Of a stretch of DNA of 44,746 nucleotides, positions 17,547-29,998 are shown piece by piece. Position 1 is the stretch's first letter. Each line of letters opens with the position of its first letter. This DNA comes from Pseudomonadota bacterium (GTDB lineage Bacteria; Pseudomonadota; Alphaproteobacteria; Rhizobiales; Beijerinckiaceae), in NCBI GenBank assembly GCA_020161575.1, contig JAIUNR010000013.1:1-44746 (forward strand). The letters run 5' to 3'. Below the pieces are notes generated by a model. It did not search any database, was not told the origin of the DNA, and was given only the letters and a program-made list of their open reading frames with translations. The position numbers and the translations under genes were made by a program.

Positions 17547-18434
17547 TTAGCCGACCTGCGACAGCAACCAGGCCTCGAACAGGTCGACGATCTGATTCTC
17601 GCGCCTCGTTTCCGACCGGACCACGTAATAGGCGTTCTGCGTCGACATGGGCGCATCGAGCATGGCGACGAGCGCGCCCGAGCGGAGCTCGTCCTCGACG
17701 AGATAGGTCGGGAGCAGGGCGACGCCGAGCCCTGCCATGGCCGCCGCGGTGATCATGGCAAACTGGTCGAAGCGGATGCCGTGATAGGCATTGTCCGCCG
17801 GACCGACATGAAGTTGGAACCATTCGGCCCATAGCTTCGGCCGCGTTGTCAGATGCAGGAGCGGGGTTTCCAGCAGATCGGCGGGGCGGTCGACGCGAAG
17901 GCTCGCTGCAAGCGCCCTGCCCGCGATCGGCAGAACCGTCTCGGTGCAAAGAAAGGTCGGCATTCCGCCAGCCCAGACAGGCTGCCCGAAATGGATGGCG
18001 AGGTCGAAATTCTCTTCCGCGAAGCTAAACGGCCGCGATCTGGACTCTACGGTCACGGCGACGTCGGAATGCTGCCTGAGGAAGCCGCCGATCCTCGGAA
18101 CCAGCCACTTCGCGCCAAAGGTCGGCAGCGTTGCGATCCTTAGCGAGGTCTTCATCTGTCCGGCTGCCACGGCACCGATCATCAGGCGCTCCGACTGGAG
18201 CAGGAGATCTCGGACTTCCGGCAGCAGGCGCTGGCCGGCTTCGGAGAGGACGACACGCTGGCGAATGCGCTCGAAGAGCCTGAGCCCTGTCTGATCCTCC
18301 AATTCGGCGATCTGCCGGCTCACGGCGCTCTGCGTCAGGTTCAATTCCTGGGCGGCACGCGAGAAATTTTGGTGGCGGGCGGCACATTCGAAGGCTTGCA
18401 GATTGACGATGTCCGGGATCAGGCGTCGACGCAT
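17547..18434 (-). CDS. LysR-family regulator (GcvA-like), likely activator of the hglS operon
   Basis: A 295-residue LysR-type regulator, related to its convergent neighbour. The HTH reads LQAFECAARHQNFSRAAQEL and LTQSAVSRQIAELEDQTGL, and the C-terminal domain includes LGVALLPTYLVEDELRSGAL. The start at 18434 (MRRRLIP) is chosen because family homology begins there; a longer frame reaches 18614 but runs into the hglS gene. It is divergent from hglS with a 106-base gap that contains a T-N11-A palindrome. The shared ending (ATYLVEDEL-like) of the two LysR proteins suggests an old duplication. Confidence 0.9.
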   Translation of the reverse strand: MRRRLIPDIVNLQAFECAARHQNFSRAAQELNLTQSAVSRQIAELEDQTGLRLFERIRQRVVLSEAGQRLLPEVRDLLLQSERLMIGAVAAGQMKTSLRIATLPTFGAKWLVPRIGGFLRQHSDVAVTVESRSRPFSFAEENFDLAIHFGQPVWAGGMPTFLCTETVLPIAGRALAASLRVDRPADLLETPLLHLTTRPKLWAEWFQLHVGPADNAYHGIRFDQFAMITAAAMAGLGVALLPTYLVEDELRSGALVAMLDAPMSTQNAYYVVRSETRRENQIVDLFEAWLLSQVG

Positions 18435-18483
18435 ATCATTCCAATTCCACATCAACCTAGCCGAATATCTCACAACAACGGCG

Positions 18484-18500
18484 CATAAACCAGCCCTATG
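18484..18500. promoter_or_regulatory. candidate LysR operator, CATA-N9-TATG
   Basis: CATAAACCAGCCCTATG is an inverted repeat CATA-N9-TATG containing T-N11-A, centred 48-49 bases before the hglS start in the divergent region shared with the LysR gene at 17547. Position and form suit an activator site; inference from pattern. Confidence 0.45.
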
Positions 18501-18540
18501 TTGCCACTCTCGAATGACATGGCATTTATGGAAGGGTTCG

Positions 18541-19938
18541 ATGATGTCCGATTTTCTCTCCGCCGACGAAATCCGCGCTTCGTTTTCCGCCGCCATGTCG
18601 GCCATGTATCGCAACGAAGTTCCGGCCTACGGCACTTTGATGGACCTCGTCGCGCAGGTGAACGACGACACCCTCGCGCGGCAACCGGCATTGCGGGAGC
18701 GTCTGGACGCGACCGACAGCCTCGACCGGATCTCGGAGGAGCGGCATGGCGCCGTTCGCCTGGGAACCGCCGCGGAGCTGGCGATGATGCGCCGCGTCTT
18801 TGCGGTGATGGGCATGTATCCCGTCGGCTATTACGATCTCTCGACCGCAGGCGTGCCGGTCCATTCCACGGCGTTCCGCCCGGTCGGCGCCGCCGCGCTG
18901 GCACATAATCCGTTTCGTGTCTTTACCTCGCTGCTGCGCCTCGACCTGATCGCCGACGAGGAACTGCGCGAGGCCGCCGGCCGCATCCTGGCCGCGCGCC
19001 GGATCTTCACGACCGGCGCCGTCGCACTGACCGAAAAGGCGGAGCGTGATGGCGGGCTCGCACGGGCCGATGCCGAGCGTTTCGTGACGGAGGTTTTGGA
19101 AACCTTCCGCTGGCACCGCGAGGCGAATGTCGATGCGGCGATGTATCACCGCCTGCACGAGGCTCATCGCCTGATCGCGGACGTGGTCTCCTTCAAGGGG
19201 CCCCATATCAACCACCTGACGCCCCGGACGCTCGACATCGACCAGGTCCAGGCGCTGATGCCCGAACACGGCATCGCGCCGAAGGCGGTGGTGGAAGGCC
19301 CGCCCACTCGCAAATGCCCGATCCTGCTGCGCCAGACCTCTTTCAAGGCGCTGGAGGAAAGCGTGCTGTTTCCGGGCGGTGACGGCACGCACCGGACCGG
19401 CTCGCACACAGCCCGCTTCGGCGAGATCGAGCAGCGAGGAGTCGCGCTGACGCCGAAGGGGCGCGGGCTCTACGACCAGCTTCTCGACGAGGTCCGCAAG
19501 CTGGTGCGGCCGGCGGCCGACGGCTCCAATGCCCGCGCCTATGAGGCTGCACTGGCCCGCGTATTCGAGGCCTTTCCTGACGATTGGGCGGCGATTCGCA
19601 GCGCGGGGCTCGGCTATTTCAGCTATTCCCTGACCGAGAAGGGCAAGGCGGCGGCGCTGTCCGGGCCTTGCGAAGTCGAGACGCTGATCGCGCAGGGGCT
19701 GATCCGCTTCGATCCGATCGTTTACGAGGATTTCCTGCCGGTCAGCGCGGCGGGTATCTTCCAGTCCAATCTTGGCGACGGCGCACAGCAGGAATTCGTC
19801 GCGAGCCCGAATCAGAAGCGCTTCGAGGCCGATCTTGGCGCCTCTGTCCTGAACGAGTTCGAGCATTACGCCGGCATCGAGCAGGCTTCGCTGCAAGCCT
19901 GCCTCGACATGCTGACGCGGCGTTCGGCCGCCGAATGA
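18541..19938 (+). CDS. hglS: 2-oxoadipate dioxygenase/decarboxylase (HglS, DUF1338)
   Basis: A 465-residue non-haem iron enzyme of the DUF1338 family (also called YdcJ). Characterised HglS converts 2-oxoadipate plus oxygen to D-2-hydroxyglutarate and CO2. The family metal triad is visible: H69 in EERHGAVRLG, H225 in INHLTPR and a glutamate in ARFGEIEQRG (about E295). R73, four residues after the first histidine, matches the substrate-binding arginine. GGAAGG lies 5 bases before tandem ATG codons at 18541 and 18544. First gene of a four-gene rightward operon whose other members supply 2-oxoadipate and consume D-2-hydroxyglutarate, which makes the assignment firm. Confidence 0.93.
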   Translation: MMSDFLSADEIRASFSAAMSAMYRNEVPAYGTLMDLVAQVNDDTLARQPALRERLDATDSLDRISEERHGAVRLGTAAELAMMRRVFAVMGMYPVGYYDLSTAGVPVHSTAFRPVGAAALAHNPFRVFTSLLRLDLIADEELREAAGRILAARRIFTTGAVALTEKAERDGGLARADAERFVTEVLETFRWHREANVDAAMYHRLHEAHRLIADVVSFKGPHINHLTPRTLDIDQVQALMPEHGIAPKAVVEGPPTRKCPILLRQTSFKALEESVLFPGGDGTHRTGSHTARFGEIEQRGVALTPKGRGLYDQLLDEVRKLVRPAADGSNARAYEAALARVFEAFPDDWAAIRSAGLGYFSYSLTEKGKAAALSGPCEVETLIAQGLIRFDPIVYEDFLPVSAAGIFQSNLGDGAQQEFVASPNQKRFEADLGASVLNEFEHYAGIEQASLQACLDMLTRRSAAE

Positions 19939-19984
19939 GCCTTCGCCCCGCCGCTATCACCCTAAACATCCGGAGTTCGTGATC

Positions 19985-22767
<2,783 letters not shown>

Positions 22768-22789
22768 ACAAGCGGCCGCTGCATCCGCC

Positions 22790-25700
22790 ATGACCATGAT
22801 CCCGCGTCTTCGCGCTTTCCCCGACTCGAATCCCGTCCCAGCCGGGCTGTTCGAACGCCTGGTCGAAGCCGGCTATGCGGGCGATATCGATGCGGGGGCA
22901 GCAGCCAGGGCGGTGTTCGCGACGGACAACTCCATCTACCAGATGGAGCCGAAGGGCATCATCTTCCCGAAGGGCATCGAGGATCTGCGCATTCTTGCCA
23001 GGGTGCTCGCCGAGCCGCCCTTTCGAGCGATCCCCGTCGTGCCCCGCGGCGGCGGCACCGGCACCAACGGGCAATCCCTGACCACCGGGATCGTGGTCGA
23101 TTGTTCGCGGCATATGAACCGCATCATCGAGATCGACCCCGTGCGCCGCATCGCGCGGGTCGAGGCCGGCGTCGTCAAGGATCAGCTCAACCGGGCCCTG
23201 AAACCTCACGGCCTGTTCTTCGCGCCCGAGCTGTCCACCTCCAACCGCGCCACCATCGGCGGCATGGTCTCGACGGATGCCTGCGGCCAGGGATCGTGCC
23301 TCTACGGCAAGACATCCAACCATGTGCTCGGACTGCGGGTCGTGCTCACGGACGGCGTGGATTGGTGGTCGCGACCTCTCGACGAGGCGGGACTCGCCGA
23401 GACGATGGCGCGCGAGGACCGGGTCGGCGAGATTCATCGAACCGTCGCGCGGATCGCACGGGACCAGCAGGGGCGCATCGCCGAGATATTTCCGCGCCTC
23501 AACCGCTATATGACCGGCTATGATCTGGCCCATATCCGGCGCCAGGATGGCCGTTTTGACCTCAATGCAGTGCTCTGCGGCTCCGAAGGAACGCTGGCGA
23601 TCATCGCAGAGGCGGAGCTCAACCTTCTGCCGATTCCGAAGCACACGGCCCTCGTCAACATCCGCTACGGCAATTTCGAAGCAGCGCTCGAGGATGCCAG
23701 GACGCTGGCGGCGCTCGCGGTCGCATCGGTCGAGACGGTAGACGAGAAGGTTCTCGGCCTCGCCAAGGCCGATATCGTCTGGAACGGCATTGCCCGCTTC
23801 TTCCCCGATGACGCGGCTGGCTCGGCGAACGGCATCAACCTCGCCGAGGTTCTCGCCGATGACGAGGGCGAGCTGGAGCGCAAACTCGCGCAGGTGACGG
23901 CCGCGCTCGACGGCCAGACGAACCGTCGCCATCGCGGTTACACGGTGGCGCGGGGCCATGCCGATGTCGAGGCGATCTGGGCAATGCGCAAGCGCGCCGT
24001 CGGCCTGCTCGGGAATGTGGAGGGCCCGGCGCGGCCGGTGCCCTTCGTCGAGGACACTGCCGTTCCCCCGGAGAACCTCGCGGCCTATATCCGCGAGTTT
24101 CGCGCCCTGCTCGACGGCCACGGCCTGTCCTATGGCATGTTCGGCCACGTGGATGCCGGCGTGCTGCATGTCCGGCCGGCGCTCGATCTTGCGCGCCAAG
24201 ACCATGTCCCGCTGGTTCGCACGATCAGCGACGCAGTGGTGGCGCTGACCCGCAAATATGGCGGGGTTCTCTGGGGCGAGCACGGCAAGGGCGTGCGCTC
24301 CGAATACGTGCCGGAATTCTTCGGCGAGCTCTATCCGAGCCTGCAGGAGATCAAGCACGCCTTCGACCCCGACAACCGGCTCAACCCCGGCAAGATCGCG
24401 ACCCCGACGGCCGGGCCGCTGTTGAGGATCGACGACGTGCCGCTGCGTGGCGCGGTCGATCGCATCATCGGCAACGACATCCGCGCCGCCTTCGACAACG
24501 CCGCCTATTGCAACGGCAATGGCGCCTGTTTCGACTTCGACGAGTCGAGCCCGATGTGTCCCTCCTACAAGGCGACGCGCGATCGGCGCTTCTCGCCGAA
24601 GGGGCGCGCCGCGCTGATGCGCGAATGGCTGCGGCTGCTGGCCGAACAAGGCATCGATCCGCGATCCGAAGCGAAGCATCTGCGCCGCAGCTCCGCCCTG
24701 ACCTCCCTACCTCGGAGGCTCTTCAACAGCCTGAACCCGACAAACCGGAGCGATTTCTCGCACGAGGTGCGTGCGGCGATGGACACCTGCCTCTCCTGCA
24801 AGGCCTGCGCCGGACAATGCCCGGTCAAGGTGAGCGTGCCGGCCTTCCGCTCGAAGTTCCTGGAGCTCTATCACGGGCGCTATCTGCGGCCGCTGAAGGA
24901 CCCGCTGGTCGCGGCCATCGAGAGCCTTTTGCCGCTGCTGGCACGGCTGCGCCCGCTCTACAACCTCGTCGCCGGCACGCGGGCCGGGCGGGCGGCGCTG
25001 CGCGCGGTCGGGCTGACCGCCCTGCCCCTTCTGCCGGCATCGTCCCTGGAACGGGAGGCCGGGCGACTTGGCGTGCGGGTCGCGACCCCAGAGCGGATCG
25101 AAAGCCTCTCTGCCGAGGATCGGAGCCGCGCGGTGATCTTCGTGCCGGACGCCTTCACTGCCCATTTCGATCCGAAGGTCGCGGTGGCCGCGATCGAGCT
25201 CGCGCTCAAGATGGGGTTGATCCCGATGCTCGCACCGCCGCATGTCAACGGCAAGGCGCTGCATGTGCACGGCTATCTCGCCCGCTTCGAGAAGGCCGCC
25301 ATGCGAACCGCCGCGCTCTTCGGCAGGCTCGCCCGCTCGGGAATTCCGCTCGTGGGCCTCGATCCGTCGATGACGCTCGCCTATCGCAGCGAATACCGCA
25401 ATGCGGCCGAGGCGATCCCGGCGCCGAGCGTGCTCCTGCCTCAGGAATGGCTCGCGGCCAATCTCGACAGGCTTCAGGCAAGGGCGGGCGACGCGCCGCA
25501 GCGCGTCGCGCTGCTCGGCCACTGCACCGAGCGAACCAACGCCCCCGCCGCACTCGCACAATGGAAAAGCGTCTTCGGGCAGCTCGGGATCCAGCTCACC
25601 ATCGCCGATGCCGGCTGTTGCGGCATGGCCGGAACCTTCGGTCACGAGCTCCGCAACCGGGAATTGTCGGAGCGTATCTACGCAACGAGCTGGGCAGGGC

Positions 25701-25828
25701 ATGTCGCGGGCGCGACAGCCGATGTCATCTTGACGGCGACGGGCTATTCATGCCGCTCGCAGGTGAAGGCGATCGACGGCAAGACCCTCCCCCATCCAAT
25801 CGAGATCATCAACCTGCTGGCCCGCTGA
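22790..25828 (+). CDS. ydiJ: D-2-hydroxyglutarate dehydrogenase, YdiJ type (FAD + Fe-S)
   Basis: A 1012-residue membrane-associated flavo-iron-sulfur oxidase closing the operon: D-2-hydroxyglutarate to 2-oxoglutarate. The N-terminal FAD-binding PCMH domain has DNSIYQ, PRGGGTGTNGQSL and FFAPELSTSNRATIGGM; an FAD-oxidase C-domain follows. A ferredoxin-like cluster CLSCKACAGQCPVK lies near residue 666, with additional cysteines in CNGNGACFDF and MCPSYK. The C-terminal CCG-like part has GHCTERTN and GCCGMAGTFGHE. Close likeness to E. coli YdiJ is evident through the first 250 residues. The frame is open upstream into the aminotransferase gene; the ATG at 22790 fits the homology. With hglS it completes conversion of 2-oxoadipate to the TCA cycle. 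Confidence 0.92.
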   Translation: MTMIPRLRAFPDSNPVPAGLFERLVEAGYAGDIDAGAAARAVFATDNSIYQMEPKGIIFPKGIEDLRILARVLAEPPFRAIPVVPRGGGTGTNGQSLTTGIVVDCSRHMNRIIEIDPVRRIARVEAGVVKDQLNRALKPHGLFFAPELSTSNRATIGGMVSTDACGQGSCLYGKTSNHVLGLRVVLTDGVDWWSRPLDEAGLAETMAREDRVGEIHRTVARIARDQQGRIAEIFPRLNRYMTGYDLAHIRRQDGRFDLNAVLCGSEGTLAIIAEAELNLLPIPKHTALVNIRYGNFEAALEDARTLAALAVASVETVDEKVLGLAKADIVWNGIARFFPDDAAGSANGINLAEVLADDEGELERKLAQVTAALDGQTNRRHRGYTVARGHADVEAIWAMRKRAVGLLGNVEGPARPVPFVEDTAVPPENLAAYIREFRALLDGHGLSYGMFGHVDAGVLHVRPALDLARQDHVPLVRTISDAVVALTRKYGGVLWGEHGKGVRSEYVPEFFGELYPSLQEIKHAFDPDNRLNPGKIATPTAGPLLRIDDVPLRGAVDRIIGNDIRAAFDNAAYCNGNGACFDFDESSPMCPSYKATRDRRFSPKGRAALMREWLRLLAEQGIDPRSEAKHLRRSSALTSLPRRLFNSLNPTNRSDFSHEVRAAMDTCLSCKACAGQCPVKVSVPAFRSKFLELYHGRYLRPLKDPLVAAIESLLPLLARLRPLYNLVAGTRAGRAALRAVGLTALPLLPASSLEREAGRLGVRVATPERIESLSAEDRSRAVIFVPDAFTAHFDPKVAVAAIELALKMGLIPMLAPPHVNGKALHVHGYLARFEKAAMRTAALFGRLARSGIPLVGLDPSMTLAYRSEYRNAAEAIPAPSVLLPQEWLAANLDRLQARAGDAPQRVALLGHCTERTNAPAALAQWKSVFGQLGIQLTIADAGCCGMAGTFGHELRNRELSERIYATSWAGHVAGATADVILTATGYSCRSQVKAIDGKTLPHPIEIINLLAR

Positions 25829-25952
25829 CGGTGGATCGAGCATCCTGAAAAGCAAAGCGGCCAGGTCTCTAAGCGTGGTTTGCTCTCCTTTTGCCGTCCC
25901 TCCCGTCATCGCCCCGGTGGTCCCGACAAAGTCTCGCCAGCCAATGATGAGA

Positions 25953-26639
25953 TCACTCGCCCAACAAACGATAGCCGACACCCGGCTCGGTTATGATAAA
26001 GCGCGGGTCAGCGGCATCATCCCCGAGCTTCTCCCGGATATGACCGATGGCGACACGCAGGTAATGCGTATCCTCGGCATGTGCCGTCCCCCAGACGGTC
26101 GTGAGAAGCTGACGGTGCCCCACCAGCCGCCCGGAATGACGTGCGAGCAGTGCCAGCACGTCGAACTCCTTGCGGGTGAGCTTTGCCTCACGTCCGTCCG
26201 CGCGCACGAAGCGCGTGGCAAGGTTGATCTCGAGGGTACCGAAGGTAAGTTCCGCTTTTTCAATCGTACCGATAGGGCGTTTGCGGAGCGCCGCGCGAAG
26301 TCGCGCGAGGAGTTCGCCGGTCGCGAACGGTTTGGTGACGTAATCATCCGCACCAGCATCGAGCGCCGCGATCTTCTCGGCCTCGCCATCACGCACCGAG
26401 AGCACGAGGATCGGCACCTGCGACCATTCGCGGATGCTGGCAATCACTGCCTTGCCGTCGATATCGGGCAGGCCAAGATCAAGAAGAACAGCATCAGGCG
26501 CCAGAACCGCCGCAAGCTCGATTCCCTTGCGGCCTCGTTCAGCCTCCAGCACCTCGAAGCCACCCGCTCCGAGAGCAATCGTCAGGAAACGCCGGATCGG
26601 CGCTTCATCTTCGATAATCAGGATGCGGGGCTGATTCAT
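25953..26639 (-). CDS. kdpE: KdpE response regulator
   Basis: A 228-residue OmpR-family regulator, the transcriptional half of the potassium-limitation two-component system. Receiver: acidic pair ED at 10-11, phospho-acceptor D54 in VLLDLGLPDIDG, and the conserved lysine in DDYVTKPF. C-terminal winged helix: LTRKEFDVLALLARHSGRLV and THYLRVAIGHIREKLGDD. The ATG overlaps the kdpD stop in ATGA (26636-26639), so it is translated after kdpD. It ends the kdpFABCDE operon and converges with ydiJ; the 124 bases between them show no clear terminator. Confidence 0.95.
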   Translation of the reverse strand: MNQPRILIIEDEAPIRRFLTIALGAGGFEVLEAERGRKGIELAAVLAPDAVLLDLGLPDIDGKAVIASIREWSQVPILVLSVRDGEAEKIAALDAGADDYVTKPFATGELLARLRAALRKRPIGTIEKAELTFGTLEINLATRFVRADGREAKLTRKEFDVLALLARHSGRLVGHRQLLTTVWGTAHAEDTHYLRVAIGHIREKLGDDAADPRFIITEPGVGYRLLGE

Positions 26640-29377
26640 GCGGCGGGCCCTTCCGGTGATAGGCTTGCCACTGGCAAAACGAGACGAATGGTGGTGCCGT
26701 CCCCACCAGGCCCCGCTTCCGCGGTTACCTGCCCCCCATGGGCTTCCACGAGCCCTTTCACAATGGCAAGCCCCATTCCGGTTCCGGCAGGCGTGCCATC
26801 GCCCTGTGCGGCGCGGTAGAACAGGTCGAACACCTTCGCGCGATCAGCCACGCAGATACCGGGGCCTGAATCAGAGACAAGGATTTCAGCGTTGCCTCCG
26901 ACGCGCCGAGCGGCAAGACTGATCGACGACCCCGCGGGCGCATATTTGGCGGCATTTTCGAGCACATTCGCAAGAGCCTGCCCGATGAGGATCGGATCGA
27001 CATCCAGAGGTGGCAGGCCGGGTGCGATTTCGATGTTCAGGGCATGACTCGTGAGCACGCGACCAAGATCAGCCCGCACCCGGCCGATAATCTCGCGCAG
27101 GTCGATGGCCGCACGGTTCGGCTTCAACGCGCCATGGCCAAGGCGCGTCATGTCCAGCAAGTTCTGCACGGTACGATCGAGCCGCCGTGCCTCCTCGTGC
27201 GCGCTGGTGGCGAGCGCAGCGCGGATGTTTTCGGGGAGAGATGCGCCACTCTCCGCAAGGCTCGATGTCGCGCCGATCACGGTTACGAGCGGGGTGCGCA
27301 GATCATGGCTCACGGCGTTGAGCAAAGCTGCGCGCAGCTTGTCGCTCTCCGCCGTGACGCGGGCATTGGCGACCTCTTCCGAGAGACGGTTGCGCTCCAC
27401 GGCTATGGCCACCTGATCCTCCACCGCGAGCAGCAGGCGCTTGGTCTCCGGGTCTTTCGCACGAGACGGATCGTGAAAATGCACGCCCATCGTGCCGAAC
27501 GGGCGGTCCGCCGTGGCAAGCGGCACGAACTGCCATGTGGCATTCGGCAGCGTCCCTGTGCCGAAGCCCGCCGCCTCGGCCTTCTCGAAGGCCCATTGCG
27601 CGGCACCCAGATCGCGCGGGTCGAGTGCCTCGTCGATGGACGGCCAGCCCTGGACTTGCTGAAGCTGACCCTGGGCATCCGGCGTGAGGATCAGCACGTC
27701 AGCTTGCAACACGCGCGCGACATGCGCGACCGCCGCCCACAGCACATCGTCAGATTTTGTGGCCGAAGCAATCTTCCGGGCGAATTCGTAGAGGGTTTCG
27801 GTACGCGCCTGTGTCGCCCGCATTGTCACCACCTGCGCTCGGAGTCGACTCGCGAGCGTGCCGGTGACGACGGAGGAGACCACAAACACCGCCAGCCCCA
27901 CCACGGCCTCGTATTGCTCGACCGCGAAGGAAAAATAGGGCGTGGTGAAGAAGAAATTATAGGCAAGAAAACCGAATACGCTGCCAAGCAGCGCGCCCGG
28001 CAACCCCCGCCGGAAAGCGACGATCAGCACCGCAACGAGATAGATCACCGCGATCGAGGCCACCGGGAGCCAGAACCAGAAAGGCCATGCAAGCAGTGTC
28101 GCGGCGAGCACCGCGAGACTGGCCTCTAAGGCCGCGCGCCAGAAGCCAGGCAGCCACGTCGCGGGATGAGGCGCCGGACCCCGTGCCAGCGCGCGGCGGC
28201 GCTGGGCCCTGGCATGCGCGGTGACAACGGTGATCTCGAAATCCGTCGCTTCATCGAGAAGCGTCTCGGAAACCGGCTCCCGGATCAGACCGACCAGGCG
28301 TTGGACAAAGCTGTTATGCCAGCGCGAGCGCCCGATGACGAGCCGCGTGACGTTCCTTTCGCGCGCAAAGCGCAGGATTTCGCGCGCGGCATCCGATTCC
28401 GCGCGCAACGTTACGGTTTCCGCGCCGAGCGTTTCGGCGAGACGCAGGGCATCCTGCGTTGCGCTCCGCGTCTCGGCCTCCATCGCCTCGTGCTTGGGCG
28501 TCAGCACGCTTACAACGATCCAGGGAATTTTCGCGCGCTCGGCCATGCGCTTGCCGGCACGCACCAGGGCTTTCGCGACCGGCGCTTCATTGACGCACAC
28601 GAGCAGCCGATCAGCGGTTGGCCAGATCGTACGATCCGCCTGCGCTTTCTTGATGTCGAGCATCTCGGCGTCAACGCGGCCGGCCGCGGTGCGCAGGGCG
28701 ATCTCGCGCAAGGCAGTAAGCTTGGCTTTCGTGAAGAAGTTCTCCAGCGCACGCCCCGCCTGCTGGGGCAGATAGACCTTTCCGTCCTTGAGCCGCTGAA
28801 TCAGTTCTTCCGGTGGAAGATCGATCAATTCGATCTGGTCGGCGCGGTCGAGCACGGCATCCGGCACAGTCTCATGGACACGGACACCTGTGATCTGCGC
28901 GACGACATCGTTCAGGCTCTCGATATGCTGGATATTGAGCGTTGTGACGACATCGATACCGGCATCGAGAACTTCCAGCACATCCTGCCACCGCTTGGGA
29001 TGGCGCGAGCCCGATGCATTGGTATGCGCGAATTCATCGATGATCGCGAGGCGAGGCTTACGGACAAGAAGCGCGTCGAGATCCATCTCCTCAAGCATCT
29101 GCCCGCGATACTCGATCACACGACGGGGGATCTGCTCAAGCGGCGCGAGCAGGGCGGCGGTTTCCACCCGGCCATGCGTCTCCACGAGCGCAACCACGAC
29201 ATCCAAACCGGAACGGGCGCGAAGCCGCGCCTCCTCCAGCATGGCATAGGTTTTTCCGACGCCTGGGGAAGCGCCCAAGAAGATCTTCAATCGCCCCGGA
29301 CGCGAGGAAGCTTCCTCGGCGCGCGCGGCGTCGAGGAAGCTTTCCGGTGTCGGGCGGGATTGGTCGGGTGTTGTCAT
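26636..29377 (-). CDS. kdpD: KdpD sensor histidine kinase
   Basis: A 913-residue membrane sensor of potassium limitation and turgor. The N-terminal KdpD domain has Walker A GASPGVGKTYAMLEEA and PRRVIEYRG, then DEFAHTN. A USP domain follows, then four transmembrane segments around residues 400-500 (GFWRAALEASLAVLAATLLA, VASIAVIYLVAVLIVAF, and others), a GAF domain, and the kinase core with H691 in NAVSHDLRTPL, the N box NVLENAAKYAP and GPGIC. Full length compared with E. coli (894). It phosphorylates KdpE. The gene starts 18 bases after the kdpC stop and overlaps kdpE by 4. Confidence 0.95.
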   Translation of the reverse strand: MTTPDQSRPTPESFLDAARAEEASSRPGRLKIFLGASPGVGKTYAMLEEARLRARSGLDVVVALVETHGRVETAALLAPLEQIPRRVIEYRGQMLEEMDLDALLVRKPRLAIIDEFAHTNASGSRHPKRWQDVLEVLDAGIDVVTTLNIQHIESLNDVVAQITGVRVHETVPDAVLDRADQIELIDLPPEELIQRLKDGKVYLPQQAGRALENFFTKAKLTALREIALRTAAGRVDAEMLDIKKAQADRTIWPTADRLLVCVNEAPVAKALVRAGKRMAERAKIPWIVVSVLTPKHEAMEAETRSATQDALRLAETLGAETVTLRAESDAAREILRFARERNVTRLVIGRSRWHNSFVQRLVGLIREPVSETLLDEATDFEITVVTAHARAQRRRALARGPAPHPATWLPGFWRAALEASLAVLAATLLAWPFWFWLPVASIAVIYLVAVLIVAFRRGLPGALLGSVFGFLAYNFFFTTPYFSFAVEQYEAVVGLAVFVVSSVVTGTLASRLRAQVVTMRATQARTETLYEFARKIASATKSDDVLWAAVAHVARVLQADVLILTPDAQGQLQQVQGWPSIDEALDPRDLGAAQWAFEKAEAAGFGTGTLPNATWQFVPLATADRPFGTMGVHFHDPSRAKDPETKRLLLAVEDQVAIAVERNRLSEEVANARVTAESDKLRAALLNAVSHDLRTPLVTVIGATSSLAESGASLPENIRAALATSAHEEARRLDRTVQNLLDMTRLGHGALKPNRAAIDLREIIGRVRADLGRVLTSHALNIEIAPGLPPLDVDPILIGQALANVLENAAKYAPAGSSISLAARRVGGNAEILVSDSGPGICVADRAKVFDLFYRAAQGDGTPAGTGMGLAIVKGLVEAHGGQVTAEAGPGGDGTTIRLVLPVASLSPEGPAA

Positions 29378-29395
29378 TCCAACCTCAGCATGCCC

Positions 29396-29983
29396 TCATG
29401 GCGTGGCAGCGTCGAGTGCGAGATTAAGCACCAGCACGTTAATGCGCAGCTGACCCAAGACGCCAAGATCGCGTCCTTCGGTATGCCGTTCCACCAACGC
29501 GCGGATTTCCGCCTCCGGCTTGCCGCGCGCTTTGGCGATACGCGCGATCTGCACGCCTGCACCCGAGGGGGTGATGTGCGGATCAAGCCCCGAGGCAGAA
29601 GCCGTCACCATGTCCGCCGGTTGCGGCCCCACCCCAAGTGCCTTTGCGCGCGCCTCCATCGTCTCGGCCAGAGCCTTGCTGGAAGGGCCAAGGTTCGAGC
29701 CGGTGGAATTCGCTGCGTTGTATGGCGCATCGATGGTTTTCGTCGCATCGGCAGGATCAACGGCGCTCGTCACCGAAGGACGCCCCTGGAAGTAGCGATC
29801 CGAGGCGAAGTGCTGGCCGACCAGCGCCGAGCCAATGATTGTTTCGCCGCGCTTTATGAGCGAGCCATTCGCCTGATGGGGCAGGAGGACCTGCCCCAGG
29901 CCGGTAATGGCCAACGGATAGACCAGGCCCGTCAGGAGCGTGAAGAGTATGCTGAGAACAATGGCAGCACGAAGCTGTGTCAT
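29396..29983 (-). CDS. kdpC: KdpC subunit of the potassium-transporting ATPase
   Basis: A 195-residue subunit with one N-terminal membrane anchor (AAIVLSILFTLLTGLVYPLA) and a periplasmic domain carrying the conserved blocks GSALVGQHFASDRYFQGRPS, NSTGSNLGPSS, DMVTASASGLDPHITP and A.IQIARIAKARG-like text. It assembles with KdpA and KdpB and is thought to assist potassium binding and catalysis. GGAGAAAAATC before the ATG is the ribosome site. 15 bases separate it from kdpB. Confidence 0.95.
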   Translation of the reverse strand: MTQLRAAIVLSILFTLLTGLVYPLAITGLGQVLLPHQANGSLIKRGETIIGSALVGQHFASDRYFQGRPSVTSAVDPADATKTIDAPYNAANSTGSNLGPSSKALAETMEARAKALGVGPQPADMVTASASGLDPHITPSGAGVQIARIAKARGKPEAEIRALVERHTEGRDLGVLGQLRINVLVLNLALDAATP

Positions 29984-29998
29984 GATTTTTCTCCGTTT

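Noticed and set aside
22790-25828. YdiJ-like protein as glycolate oxidase GlcD or lactate dehydrogenase
   Set aside because: It has fused FAD, 4Fe-4S and CCG-type parts of about 1000 residues and strong similarity to YdiJ; GlcD is half that size and works with separate GlcE and GlcF.
25829-25952. Terminator between ydiJ and kdpE
   Set aside because: Only an imperfect GCAAA/TTTGC pairing is seen and there is no T-run, so I do not call one.
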